Assembly (NCBI GenBank): GCA_947259165.1
Contig: CAMYKY010000012.1
Location: 1-43,655, forward strand
DNA from: an uncultured Acidobacteriota bacterium
GTDB taxonomy: Bacteria; Acidobacteriota; Vicinamibacteria; Marinacidobacterales; SMYC01
Reading direction: 5' to 3'
Length of the DNA stretch: 43,655 nt
This document shows, one piece after another, positions 1 through 10,471 of the stretch. A program made the position numbers and the translations under genes. The notes under the pieces are model-generated. The model did not search any database, was not told the origin of the DNA, and saw only the letters and a program-made list of their open reading frames with translations. Position 1 is the first letter of the stretch. The number at the start of each line of letters is the position of its first letter.

Positions 1-1188
1 TTCGACTTGCGACGGGTCGCGCTGTTCACCGACGAGAATCTGGCGCGCACCGAGCATGTTGCACGGGTGCAACGCTCTCTCGATGCTGCGGGCATCGATG
101 TCGTCGTCTACGCCGACGTGCGCGTGGAGCCGACCGACAGCTCGTTTCTCGCGGCGGCGCGTTTCGCGAGCGAAGGCCACTTCGACGGCTTCGTTTCCGT
201 AGGCGGCGGCTCTGTCATCGATACGACCAAGGCGGCGAACCTCTACTCGAAGTATCCGGCCGATCTCCTGACTTACGTCAACGCTCCGATTGGAGAAGGC
301 CGACCGGTCCCGGGTCCGCTCGCACCCCACATCGCGTGTCCGACCACGGCGGGGACGGGCAGCGAGAACACCGGCATCGCCATCTTCGATTTCGAACAGA
401 TGCGCGCGAAGACCGGCATCGCTTCGCGAAAGCTGCGGCCGTCGCTCGCGATCATCGATCCGCGCGTGACCCATACGCTTCCGAGAAACGTCGCCGCGTC
501 GGGCGCGTTCGATACGTTGAGCCACGCGCTCGAGTCGTTCACGGCGCGCGCGTTCTCGACGCGCCCTGCAGCGGAGCGTCCCCGGCTTCGCCCGGCGAGC
601 CAGGGCGCGAACCCGTGGAGTGATCTCGGTTGTCGCGAAGCCCTGCGGCTTCTGGGGAAATACCTCGTACGCGGCGTGCACGATGCGAGGGATCACGAAG
701 CGAGAGAAAAACTGATCTGGGCGTCCACTCTTGCAGGCATCGCGTTCGGTAACGCCGGCTGCCACCTGCCCCACGGTATGTCGTACTCGGTGTCCGGGCT
801 CGTGAGCGACTTCCAGCCAACGGGCTACCCGACGAATGCACCGATGGTGCCGCACGGGATGTCGGTCATCGTCAACGCGCCCGCAGTGTTTCGCTTTACC
901 GCCAACGCGTCACCTTCGCGGCACTTGGAAGGCGCTGAGCTTTTGGGCGCCGACGTGAGCCAAGCGACGAACGGTGACGCAGGCGAGGTGTTGAGCGAGC
1001 GTCTAGTGCACCTCATGAAAGAGACCGAGATGCCGAACGGCCTTACGGGCGTCGGATACGCCGAGGACGATGTGAGTGCGCTGGCTGATGGAGCCTATCC
1101 GCAGCGAAGACTTCTCGATAATTCGCCCGTCGACATCAGCAAGGACGAGCTCGTCGGGATCTACCGCGACGCGCTGAAGTACTGGTAG
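1..1188 (+). CDS. Hydroxyacid-oxoacid transhydrogenase / Fe-type alcohol dehydrogenase (5' partial)
   Basis: The frame is open from base 1, so the N-terminus (perhaps 30-50 residues) lies outside the window; an internal TTG at 7 is probably not the start. The protein belongs to the iron-containing alcohol dehydrogenase family and closely follows the ADHFE1/HOT branch, which couples 4-hydroxybutyrate oxidation to 2-oxoglutarate reduction. Visible hallmarks are [10 protein letters not shown], the nucleotide-binding [24 protein letters not shown], the metal-site stretch [19 protein letters not shown] and PHGMSV. The insert [12 protein letters not shown] is typical of HOT rather than of ordinary Fe-ADHs. 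It converges on the permease 39 bp downstream. Near xsc it could act on a sulfonate-derived alcohol, because a sulfoacetaldehyde reductase of the wider Fe-ADH superfamily is known, but the sequence itself reads as HOT. Family is certain; substrate is not. Confidence 0.9.
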   Translation, partial: FDLRRVALFTDENLARTEHVARVQRSLDAAGIDVVVYADVRVEPTDSSFLAAARFASEGHFDGFVSVGGGSVIDTTKAANLYSKYPADLLTYVNAPIGEGRPVPGPLAPHIACPTTAGTGSENTGIAIFDFEQMRAKTGIASRKLRPSLAIIDPRVTHTLPRNVAASGAFDTLSHALESFTARAFSTRPAAERPRLRPASQGANPWSDLGCREALRLLGKYLVRGVHDARDHEAREKLIWASTLAGIAFGNAGCHLPHGMSYSVSGLVSDFQPTGYPTNAPMVPHGMSVIVNAPAVFRFTANASPSRHLEGAELLGADVSQATNGDAGEVLSERLVHLMKETEMPNGLTGVGYAEDDVSALADGAYPQRRLLDNSPVDISKDELVGIYRDALKYW

Positions 1189-1227
1189 GCGCGCTCCACC
1201 TTCTCGGCAACGGGAATGAACCCCGAT

Positions 1228-2655
1228 CTATTCCGCGCGCGCTGACTCCTTCAAAATGAGGTGGTCGAGCTCTTCCTTCGGAATGCGACGATACTCCGCC
1301 GCTCGGCTCACGAAGAACAACACCCCGAGTGCGGTCCACGCAACCAAGGCCAGCCATGACGGCGTCGCCATGAACGCCGGCATACCCGGAACGGTCAAAA
1401 GCACGATAAACCCGACGGACACGACGATGCCGGCAGCAGTCAGAAATCGTGACCATCGACTCCGCGCCCACTTCGGGCTCCTGCCGATCAAGATGTACGC
1501 TGCCAAGCAGGTATAGGCGTAGCCGAACGCCGTGCCGAGCGCGGACATGTCCACGACCCAAACGAGGGCTTGCCTGCCGAACCACGGTGCCAGGAGAGAG
1601 ACCGCGGCGACGAACGCGATGGCGATGTGTGGTGTGCCGTGCTCGGGATGGATCTTTGCGAAGAAACTCGGCAAAAGCTTCGCGCGCGCCATGGAAAACA
1701 TGAGCCGGCTGCTCGCGAGATAAAACCCGTTGATGCCGGTGAAGATCGCGGCGCCGACAGCGACACCGAGAACGGCGAGCCCGGTCGTGCCTAAACTTCT
1801 CCGAACCGTGGCACCCGTCAACCACGGCGAGCCTTCGGCTACGAGCTCGCTCCACGGAGCGACTACGGCGGTGGCGAGGAGCACGGCGACGTACATGGCG
1901 GTGCCGGCGAGGATCGCGATCACCATGAGACGAAACGTCTGCTTGTGCGAGAAAGCCACTTCCTCCGCTGCCTGGGGCAACGTATCGAAACCCACATACA
2001 GCCACGGTGCGATCGCGACCATCGCTAGGATTCCGGCGAGTGGTGCGCGGCCCGGAGCGAACGCCGGCTTCAAATTCTCGAACGAGGCGCTCGGAGCCAG
2101 GAAACTGCCAACGGTGACGAGGACCACGGTGGCGACGAGGATTGTCGTCAACACCAGTTGGAAATCTCCGACGCTGCGAACGCTGCGGTAGTTGAAATAG
2201 CCAACGACCAGGATCGCCGTGGACGCGAGCATCACTTCACCGAGAAAGACATCGAAGCCGGCAACGGAGTACAAGTAGCCGCGCGCAAACAGCTCCGGCG
2301 CGAGGAATTTTCCCAGAAGCGCAAGCGCCGTCGCGTTCAGCGGGATGATGCACAAGTAGCCGAGAGTGAGAAACCAACCACAAACGTAAGCGTGATACCG
2401 ACCCGCGGCGTAGTACGCATGTGCGAACTCAGCGCCAGCGACAGGGAAGCGCTCGACCAACGGCGCGTAACTTTCGGCGATGAGGAGCATGAACAACGCG
2501 CCAACGAGCAGGCCGATCGTTGCGCCGAGGGGACCGGATCGTTGCAAAAAATCGCCAGCAAGGACGAAGCAACCGAAGCCGATGATACAGCCGAGTGCGA
2601 GCGAGCCTACGTGGAGCGGCTTGAGTGACTTCTGGAGCTCGACTCGCTCTGGCAT
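1228..2655 (-). CDS. APC-superfamily amino acid permease
   Basis: A polytopic inner-membrane transporter of 475 residues with about twelve hydrophobic segments and almost no soluble domain. The first helix carries the APC-type break LALGCIIGFGCFVLAGD, the usual unwound substrate-binding region. The stretch WLYVGFDTLPQAAEEV matches the conserved helix-6 loop of the family, and FYLASSRLMFSMARAKLLP is the helix-8 signature. It starts at an ATG and is divergent from xsc, sharing a 174-bp control region. Family members exchange or symport amino acids and amines. Beside xsc, taurine or another amino-sulfonate is a reasonable guess, but nothing in the sequence proves the substrate. Confidence 0.85.
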   Translation of the reverse strand: MPERVELQKSLKPLHVGSLALGCIIGFGCFVLAGDFLQRSGPLGATIGLLVGALFMLLIAESYAPLVERFPVAGAEFAHAYYAAGRYHAYVCGWFLTLGYLCIIPLNATALALLGKFLAPELFARGYLYSVAGFDVFLGEVMLASTAILVVGYFNYRSVRSVGDFQLVLTTILVATVVLVTVGSFLAPSASFENLKPAFAPGRAPLAGILAMVAIAPWLYVGFDTLPQAAEEVAFSHKQTFRLMVIAILAGTAMYVAVLLATAVVAPWSELVAEGSPWLTGATVRRSLGTTGLAVLGVAVGAAIFTGINGFYLASSRLMFSMARAKLLPSFFAKIHPEHGTPHIAIAFVAAVSLLAPWFGRQALVWVVDMSALGTAFGYAYTCLAAYILIGRSPKWARSRWSRFLTAAGIVVSVGFIVLLTVPGMPAFMATPSWLALVAWTALGVLFFVSRAAEYRRIPKEELDHLILKESARAE

Positions 2656-2703
2656 GTGCTGCTTGACGGCGTGACCTCGATCGTGGGATGAACTGTAGCA
2701 TCA

Positions 2704-2731
2704 TCCCGGCACGGCGGTACCCTTGCCGGGA
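2704..2731. promoter_or_regulatory. 8-bp inverted repeat in the permease/xsc divergent promoter region
   Basis: Perfect arms TCCCGGCA (2704-2711) and TGCCGGGA (2724-2731) are separated by 12 bp containing GGTACC. The right arm touches the proposed xsc -35. This is the geometry of an operator for a dimeric regulator serving both divergent genes, but a simple hairpin is an alternative. Confidence 0.4.
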
Positions 2732-2757
2732 CAACGTGGTTAGCAGCAAGATATATA
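2728..2757 (+). promoter_or_regulatory. Candidate xsc promoter
   Basis: GGGACA (2728-2733), 18-bp spacer, TATATA (2752-2757). The -10 lies in the only AT-rich patch of the intergenic region and the -35 overlaps the right arm of the inverted repeat. This is a pattern match only. Confidence 0.35.
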
Positions 2758-2791
2758 GCTCGCCCGCAGGCGCTTGTCGCCGGAGGGCGCG

Positions 2792-2815
2792 GCGGTGGGG
2801 GTGGGGCCCCACCGC
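2792..2815 (+). promoter_or_regulatory. Strong hairpin in the xsc 5' leader
   Basis: GCGGTGGGG (2792-2800) pairs perfectly with CCCCACCGC (2807-2815) around a 6-nt loop; an alternative register gives the palindrome GGTGGGGCCCCACC. It ends 3 nt before the AAGGAAG ribosome-binding site (2819-2825) of xsc. No T-run follows, so translational control or mRNA stability is more likely than termination. Confidence 0.4.
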
Positions 2816-2829
2816 ATTAAGGAAGACAA

Positions 2830-4551
2830 ATGCAGAAGATGACTCCAAGTGAAGCTTTGGTCGAGACGATGCGGGCGGAAGGCGTCGAAACGTGTTTTGG
2901 CCTCGTTGGATCCGCGTTCATGGACGTTCTAGATCTTTTTCCCGCGGCGGGTATTCGATTCGTCTACGTCGCGCACGAACAGGCGGCAGCGCACGCCGCG
3001 GATGGGCTGGCGAGAATTACCGGTCGGCCCCAGACGTGTATCGCCCAGAACGGCCCTGGAATCGCCAACTTCGTCTCGGCGATCACGGCGGCTTATTGGG
3101 CTCACTCACCGGTAGTCGCGTTGACGCCGGAGACGGGCTCGGGCGGGATCGGCAAAGGCGGCTTTCAAGAGCTCGACCAAATGCCGATGTTCGAAAGAAG
3201 CGTCAAGTATCAAGTGCGGCTGAACCGACCGGACCGCATGGCCGAGCTTGCGCGCCGGTGTTTCTACATCGCGAAAGCCGAGAACGGCCCAACGCAGCTC
3301 AATATCCCTAGGGACTATTTCTACGGACTGTGCGAGGACGAAATTTACAAGAGCCCGGACATTGCGCGAGGTGCGGGGCCGGTCGAGGAGTTGGAGCGCG
3401 CCGCGGCACTCCTCGCGGAGGCGCAATACCCCGTCATCCTCGCTGGTGGTGGTGTGTCGAGTGGTGATGCAGTCGATGAGACTCGCAGGCTCGCAGAGTA
3501 TCTCAGCGCACCGGTTGTGAACAGCTACTTGCACAACGATTCATTCCCCGCGGATCACCCACTCGCGGTTGGGCCGATCGGCTACTGCGGCTCCAAGGCC
3601 GCGATGCGGACCATCGCGAAAGCCGACGTCGTGCTCGCACTCGGCTGCCGGCTCGGTCCGTTCGGAACGCTCCCGCAATACGACATCGAGTATTGGCCCA
3701 AAGACGCCAAGATTATCCAGGTCGACATCGACCCCAAAGTACTCGGGCTGACGCAGCGCGTGGAAATGGCGGTGCTCGCCGATGCGAAGGCTTTTGCGGG
3801 TGAAGTGATGCAGGCGCTCTCCACCGGATGGAAGCTCGTGCCGAATCGCGCGCGCCTCGACGACGTGAAGGCGCAAAACGCAGCGTGGGACGAAGAGCTC
3901 GAGCGAATGTCGTCGTCCACCGCGAAGCTGATGCACCCGCGGCGATTCTTGCGCGAGCTGACGCGTGCTATCCCCGCCGAAGCGATCGTCACCACCGATG
4001 TCGGTAACAACTGCTCGATGTCGAACGGTTACTTGAAATTCACCGGGCCTCGCAAATTCTTGCCAGCGCTCTCGTGGGGCAACTGCGGGTTCGCCTACGG
4101 CGCGGCGATGGGTGCCAAGATCGGATCCCCAGAGAGTCCAGTCTTCGCACTGCAAGGTGACGGCGCGTGGGGCATCAGTGGGCTGTCCGAGGTCATGACC
4201 GCGGTTCGGGAAGACATTCCGGTCATCGCCGTGGTCTTCCAAAACAACGAATGGGGTGCGGAGAAGAAGAACCAGATCGATTTCTACGATAATCGCTTCA
4301 TCGGCGTCGACCTATCCAAAAGCCCGAACTACGCTCAGCTCGCCAACGACATGGGTGCGAAGGGCATCCGGGTCGAGAGCTACACGGACGTTGGAGACGT
4401 GGTCAAGGAGGCGGTGGCGTCGAACCAGCCGTGCGTGATCGAGGCTGTCATCGAAGGTGGAGAGAACGTGCTCGCCGATCCTTTCCGGCGCGACGCGCTG
4501 AGCAAGCCCATCCGCCATTTGGAACGCTACAAGCATCTCGAGTTGGAGTAG
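2830..4551 (+). CDS. xsc: Sulfoacetaldehyde acetyltransferase
   Basis: A thiamine-diphosphate enzyme of 573 residues, the normal length for Xsc. Xsc desulfonates sulfoacetaldehyde with phosphate to acetyl phosphate and sulfite, the central step of taurine, isethionate and related sulfonate catabolism in the cytoplasm. It has the three domains of the acetolactate synthase fold: an N-terminal pyrimidine domain with the catalytic Glu in YVAHEQAA, a central domain, and a C-terminal diphosphate domain with GDGAWGIS and the QNN end of the metal motif. Xsc-specific stretches are GSAFMDVLDLFP, IGKGGFQELDQM and WGAEKKNQIDFYDNRF, which separate it from acetolactate synthase. The start is an ATG at 2830 with AAGGAAG in front. 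No pta or sulfite exporter gene is visible nearby, though these usually accompany xsc. Confidence 0.93.
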   Translation: MQKMTPSEALVETMRAEGVETCFGLVGSAFMDVLDLFPAAGIRFVYVAHEQAAAHAADGLARITGRPQTCIAQNGPGIANFVSAITAAYWAHSPVVALTPETGSGGIGKGGFQELDQMPMFERSVKYQVRLNRPDRMAELARRCFYIAKAENGPTQLNIPRDYFYGLCEDEIYKSPDIARGAGPVEELERAAALLAEAQYPVILAGGGVSSGDAVDETRRLAEYLSAPVVNSYLHNDSFPADHPLAVGPIGYCGSKAAMRTIAKADVVLALGCRLGPFGTLPQYDIEYWPKDAKIIQVDIDPKVLGLTQRVEMAVLADAKAFAGEVMQALSTGWKLVPNRARLDDVKAQNAAWDEELERMSSSTAKLMHPRRFLRELTRAIPAEAIVTTDVGNNCSMSNGYLKFTGPRKFLPALSWGNCGFAYGAAMGAKIGSPESPVFALQGDGAWGISGLSEVMTAVREDIPVIAVVFQNNEWGAEKKNQIDFYDNRFIGVDLSKSPNYAQLANDMGAKGIRVESYTDVGDVVKEAVASNQPCVIEAVIEGGENVLADPFRRDALSKPIRHLERYKHLELE

Positions 4552-4581
4552 ATGATGAAGGCGTTTTTGATGCGCCGTAGC

Positions 4582-4705
4582 TCCCCCTCACCCGCCGGCG
4601 CTGCGCACCGCCGACCTCACCCCCAACGTGGGAGAGGTTAATGATCACGTCCCTCTCCCCCGTTGGGGGAGTGGTCGACCGCCGAAGGCGGGCGGGTGAG
4701 GGGGA
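4582..4705. repeat. REP-like palindromic element, copy A
   Basis: A 124-bp element with perfect 15-bp outer arms TCCCCCTCACCCGCC (4582-4596) and their complement (4691-4705). Inside are CCTCACCCCCAACGTGGGAG and CCCTCTCCCCCGTTGGGGGA, which fold into further hairpins. The same building blocks recur near 10757 and 37364. It lies between xsc and the DUF2784 gene, whose GTG start is only 12 bp beyond the right arm, and could also terminate xsc transcription. Confidence 0.7.
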
Positions 4706-4717
4706 CACCCCCGCCGC

Positions 4718-5083
4718 GTGATCGACTCCACGCTCGCCGACGCAGCGCTTCTGCTCCATCTTGCCTTCATCGCATTCATCGTGCTCGGCGGGCTCCTCGT
4801 CGTGCGTTGGCCCCGCATGGTGTGGTTCCATCTTCCAGCGGCCGCCTGGGGTGTTCTCATCGAGCTTTTCAACGGTGCTTGTCCGCTCACGCCTCTCGAG
4901 AACTGGCTTCGCCTACGCGCCGGGGAGCAGGGATATTCGGTGAGTTTCGTCGAGCGGTACCTGCTGCCGATCATCTACCCCGATGGGCTGACGCGAAATG
5001 TGCAATACGTACTCGCCGGCGTCGTCGTCGCCGCTAACGTAGCGACGTATGCCTTCGTCTTGCACCGGTCTCGCCACAAATGA
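4718..5083 (+). CDS. DUF2784 family small membrane protein
   Basis: A protein of 121 residues that follows the DUF2784 pattern along its whole length: LADAALLLHLAFIAFIVLGG as first helix, then WPRMVWFHLPAAAWGVLIE, the CPLTPLENWLRLRAGEQGYS block and the YLLPIIYPDGLTR block before a last helix. Three or four membrane segments are expected. The function of the family is unknown. The start is a GTG just after the palindromic element. It is the first gene of a plus-strand run; the acetyltransferase gene starts 19 bp downstream. Confidence 0.85.
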   Translation: MIDSTLADAALLLHLAFIAFIVLGGLLVVRWPRMVWFHLPAAAWGVLIELFNGACPLTPLENWLRLRAGEQGYSVSFVERYLLPIIYPDGLTRNVQYVLAGVVVAANVATYAFVLHRSRHK

Positions 5084-5102
5084 TCTAAACTCTTCGGCGG
5101 AG

Positions 5103-5612
5103 ATGGGAACAATCGAGATTCGTGAAGAGCAGCCCGGCGACGTCGAAGCGATCCACCGCGTCGTCGAGCAAGCGTTCGGACAACCTCAGGAAGCTCAGCT
5201 CGTCGATACGCTGCGAAAGAATTGTTCCGAATTGTTGTCACTCGTGGCGGTGGATGGTGATGACATCGTCGGCCACATTCTCTTCAGTCCGGCGGTCCTT
5301 GCCGACGTGCACGGCATGGGGCTCGCTCCGATGGCGGTGACCCCAGCGCAGCAACGTGACGGTATTGGATCGCGGTTGATTCGAGCTGGTCTCGCGATTC
5401 TCGAAGAGCGAGGTTGCCCGTTCGTGATCGTATTGGGGCACGCGGACTATTACCCGCGTTTCGGGTTCGAGCCTGCTAGTGCTCGAGGGGTGCGGTGCGA
5501 GTGGGAAGTGCCGGACGACGTGTTCATGCTATTGGTGCTCGATGAGACGACGATGAACGGAGTGTCCGGACTCGCCCGGTATCGTCCTGAGTTCGCCGAG
5601 CTGGCCGACTGA
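5103..5612 (+). CDS. GNAT-family N-acetyltransferase (YhbS-like)
   Basis: About 169 residues. It opens with IEIREEQPGDVEAIHRVVEQAF, as usual for GNAT enzymes. The acetyl-CoA pyrophosphate loop is Q-QRDGIGSRL (consensus Q/RxxGxG/A) after the LAPMAVTPAQ strand, and the C-terminal VLGHADYYPRFGFEPA block is typical of the YhbS/COG3153 group. The ATG at 5103 after CGGCGGAG is preferred to an in-frame ATG 54 bp upstream that would overlap the previous gene. Substrate unknown; the enzyme is cytosolic. The next gene starts 2 bp downstream, so the two are probably co-translated. Confidence 0.85.
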   Translation: MGTIEIREEQPGDVEAIHRVVEQAFGQPQEAQLVDTLRKNCSELLSLVAVDGDDIVGHILFSPAVLADVHGMGLAPMAVTPAQQRDGIGSRLIRAGLAILEERGCPFVIVLGHADYYPRFGFEPASARGVRCEWEVPDDVFMLLVLDETTMNGVSGLARYRPEFAELAD

Positions 5613-5614
5613 GG

Positions 5615-6424
5615 ATGAAGCTCTACGCGCTCAGCGATCTGCATCTCGGGTTCAGAGACAACCGGGATGCGCTCGACACCCTGGGATCGCATCCCGACGA
5701 TTGGCTCATTCTCGGTGGGGATTTGGGTGAGACGCTCGCGCATTTGGAGCTGGCGCTCGAGGTCGCCACCGATCGGTTCGCGCGGGTGTTGTGGGTGCCG
5801 GGCAATCACGAGCTTTGGACCCACCCTCACGATGGTCCCCGCGGAGAGGCGAAGTACCAGGCTCTCATCGATCTCTGCCACGAGTTCGATGTGATCACGC
5901 CCGAGGATCCGTTCGTCGTTTGGGAAGGGGAGGGCGAAGCTTGTGCCCTGGCGCCGCTGTTCCTGCTTTACGACTATTCGTTCCGTCCCGACCACGTGGC
6001 TGCGGAAGATGCGCTCGATTGGGCAGCGGAGACAGGGATCGTTTGCGCCGACGAGCGTTACCTCCATCCCGATCCGTACCCGAGCCGCGAAGCTTGGTGC
6101 GCGGCTCGGTGTGCCGACGCGGAGAAACGGCTCGAGGAGGCAGCGGCCGGGCACCCCCTGGTCATCATTAATCACTTTCCTCTGAGACAAGAGCTCGTGC
6201 GGCTATGGCGCATCCCTCGCTTCTCCCTTTGGTGCGGTACGAAGCGAACCGAAGATTGGCACGTGCGCTTCCGCGCCAAAGTCGTCGTGTACGGGCATCT
6301 CCACATCCGGGCTACCGACTTTATTAACGGAGTGCGATTCGAAGAAGTCTCGCTCGGCTACCCGAGGCATTGGAACGTCGGCGCAGGAATGGACGCGTAC
6401 CTCCGCGAGATACTTCCGGGCTAG
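5615..6424 (+). CDS. Calcineurin-like metallophosphoesterase
   Basis: 269 residues with the complete two-metal phosphoesterase motif set: SDLHLGF (Asp8, His10), GGDLGE (Asp36), GNHE (Asn64, His65), a later INHFP and the terminal GHLHIR. A long insert between the second and third motifs (about residues 66-165) holds the substrate-specific part. No signal peptide, so it is cytosolic. It lies 2 bp after the acetyltransferase gene and 9 bp before the membrane protein gene. The natural substrate cannot be read from the sequence. Confidence 0.88.
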   Translation: MKLYALSDLHLGFRDNRDALDTLGSHPDDWLILGGDLGETLAHLELALEVATDRFARVLWVPGNHELWTHPHDGPRGEAKYQALIDLCHEFDVITPEDPFVVWEGEGEACALAPLFLLYDYSFRPDHVAAEDALDWAAETGIVCADERYLHPDPYPSREAWCAARCADAEKRLEEAAAGHPLVIINHFPLRQELVRLWRIPRFSLWCGTKRTEDWHVRFRAKVVVYGHLHIRATDFINGVRFEEVSLGYPRHWNVGAGMDAYLREILPG

Positions 6425-6433
6425 CGCATCAAC

Positions 6434-6787
6434 ATGGCCGGCAAGAAGCGCGCGCGTTTGTTGACCTATCGTCGTCTGATCGTGTTCGAAGCTCTACTCC
6501 TGGCCGGTGTCTTGGAGATGGCCTCTGAAGATCGGATCGTCGCGAGTGACTTTCCGAACGAGCTCAAGGTCGTTTTCGTCATGCTCCTCGTGCTCGGTTT
6601 CTTTGGCTCGCTGCTTATCGTGGTCGAGCGACTCGCGAAGAGCGGACTGGGGACGACCCACCGCACGATTCAGGCGCTACCCATACCGACGCCCCGCATC
6701 TTCATCCATACGCTTCTACTCTTCGGTTTGTTTCTCGCGTACGCCAGGGTGCTCGATCTGTGGCCTTCCTGGTTTCCAATGTCTTGA
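6434..6787 (+). CDS. Small membrane protein of unknown function
   Basis: 117 residues: a basic start (MAGKKRARLLTYRR) and three hydrophobic segments, around residues 14-30, 43-65 and 90-110. The basic N-terminus and loop charges suggest an N-in topology. No family recognised. The start ATG lies 9 bp after the metallophosphoesterase stop, so it is probably the last gene of that small operon; a 142-bp gap separates it from the EF-G gene. Confidence 0.65.
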   Translation: MAGKKRARLLTYRRLIVFEALLLAGVLEMASEDRIVASDFPNELKVVFVMLLVLGFFGSLLIVVERLAKSGLGTTHRTIQALPIPTPRIFIHTLLLFGLFLAYARVLDLWPSWFPMS

Positions 6788-6929
6788 ACTGCGTTTCGCC
6801 GTGATGTAACTAGCTGTAAATAAGCGACCTTTGTAGCTTTTCGACTAAAGTTACACCTATTTCGTCGTTTGACGATTTCCGTGTGTATTATGGGGGTTTG
6901 GCCCATACCAGTTTCAGTGAGGTACTACG

Positions 6930-9026
<2,097 letters not shown>

Positions 9027-9036
9027 GAGGCCTTTA

Positions 9037-10335
9037 ATGTTTCGCAAGGAAGTCAACGAAAATAGTCCGCTCCGAATCCTGGAGAGCTCGACCCTCGAGG
9101 GTCTAGGCCCGGGCAATCTCGGCGTGGTCATGGCGCGTGCCGGCGTCGGCAAAACTGCGTTTCTAGTTCAGATTGGTCTCGACGATGCGATGCGGGAGCG
9201 GCCCGTGCTCCATATTGCACTCGGCCAGGATTTGGCTCACGTCCACTCGTGGTACGACGCACTGTTCGACGATCTCGCCGACTCCACCAAGCTCGAGAAC
9301 CGAAACCAGGTTCGCTTGCTCCTCAACAAGAACCGCGTCATCCAGGCCTATGCCGAAAACGATTTCTCGCACGAGCGCCTCGATGATGTCTTGACACTCT
9401 ATGCCGACAAAGCGGGCTACGCTCCCAAAGCGATTCTGATCGACGGTTTCGATTGGGAGAGCGGGAAAGTCGTGGAGCGCGCCGCCGAGATCGGGGCCTT
9501 CAAAGGCGCTGCAAAACGGCTCGGCGCGGAGCTGTGGATGTCCGCACAAACCCACCGAGACGGAGCCCCGGCGCACCCGACGGCCCTGGTCCCGCCGTGT
9601 GATGCGTACAACGATGTTATCGACGTCGCATTTTTCCTCGAGCCCGAGGGAACCCATGCGTCCGTTCGTCTGCTCAAGGATCACGACAACTCGGATCTAG
9701 CCGAGACGCACCTTCACCTCGACACCGACACGATGCGCATCGCTTCCGATGACGACCCGGACGCAGTCGGCACTCTGAGGACGTCGTCGTTCACGCTGTT
9801 GTCCGGCGGCGCCAAAGGCAGCGAAGCCGCTTTTGGCGAGGCCGCCGAGCGTTGGGGTCTTCACGAGATCAACTTCTCCTATCCTGGCCGTGAAACGGTG
9901 CGCAAGCGCGGAGTCGTCGAGCTCGGCGACGTGGAGCTCGAACGAGGTGCCGTCAGCGAAACCTACGTCAAGGCGCAGCTTCATCGGTCGTTCCCGAAGA
10001 CCGAGCTGTTCCAACGCTTGCTGAAAACCGTGTGGCACCAAGTCGCCACTGCCGGTGAAGTTTTTGTCGTCGGCGAGATTCTCGAAGACGATACCGTCAA
10101 GGGCGGTACCGGTTGGGGAGCGGAGCTGGCGCGGCATTTTCACAAGAGGCTTCACGTCTACGACCAGAAGAAAGGCAGCTGGTTCCGCTGGCACAACGAA
10201 AGCTGGGAAAAAGTCGACACGCCGAAGATCCAGAGCACGCGCTTCACGGGATCGGGTACTCGCGAACTGTCGGAGCCTGGGCAGAAAGCGATTAGCGAGC
10301 TCTTCGAGAACTCGTTCGGTCCGGCGGGGAGTTAG
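9037..10335 (+). CDS. RecA/KaiC-like ATPase fused to a SLOG-type domain
   Basis: 432 residues in two parts. The N-terminal half is a RecA-like P-loop ATPase: Walker A ARAGVGKT (33-40), Walker B AILIDGFD (about 129-136) and a sensor-like LWMSAQTH. The C-terminal half (from about residue 250) begins FTLLSGGAKGSEAAF and later has VKGGTGWGAELARH (about 355-368); these two glycine-rich loops are the hallmarks of the SLOG (DprA/LOG-like) nucleotide-binding fold. It starts 10 bp after the EF-G stop with an excellent AGGAGG site, so it is probably co-transcribed with EF-G. Function unknown; an NTP-dependent sensor or processor of a nucleotide ligand is inference. No signal peptide, so it is cytosolic. 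Confidence 0.75.
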   Translation: MFRKEVNENSPLRILESSTLEGLGPGNLGVVMARAGVGKTAFLVQIGLDDAMRERPVLHIALGQDLAHVHSWYDALFDDLADSTKLENRNQVRLLLNKNRVIQAYAENDFSHERLDDVLTLYADKAGYAPKAILIDGFDWESGKVVERAAEIGAFKGAAKRLGAELWMSAQTHRDGAPAHPTALVPPCDAYNDVIDVAFFLEPEGTHASVRLLKDHDNSDLAETHLHLDTDTMRIASDDDPDAVGTLRTSSFTLLSGGAKGSEAAFGEAAERWGLHEINFSYPGRETVRKRGVVELGDVELERGAVSETYVKAQLHRSFPKTELFQRLLKTVWHQVATAGEVFVVGEILEDDTVKGGTGWGAELARHFHKRLHVYDQKKGSWFRWHNESWEKVDTPKIQSTRFTGSGTRELSEPGQKAISELFENSFGPAGS

Positions 10336-10471
10336 GTCTCGAATCGATAACAACCGCTTTGGGACACGCCCAAACGACGCTCGTGCGAAAGAAAATCGCC
10401 GAGGCGGAGGCCATCGCCTTGTGAAGCGGTGGCGCCTCGTCAACTTGTCCGCCGGCGAGTTGGCGAAGGTG

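Noticed and set aside
2830..4551. Acetolactate synthase large subunit
   Set aside because: The WGAEKKNQ, GGFQELDQM and GSAFMDVLDLFP blocks fit sulfoacetaldehyde acetyltransferase; no small regulatory subunit gene is adjacent.
6869..6891. TTGACG and TATTAT upstream of EF-G as a promoter
   Set aside because: The two hexamers are only 11 bp apart, too close for one sigma-70 promoter; no better partner was found for either.
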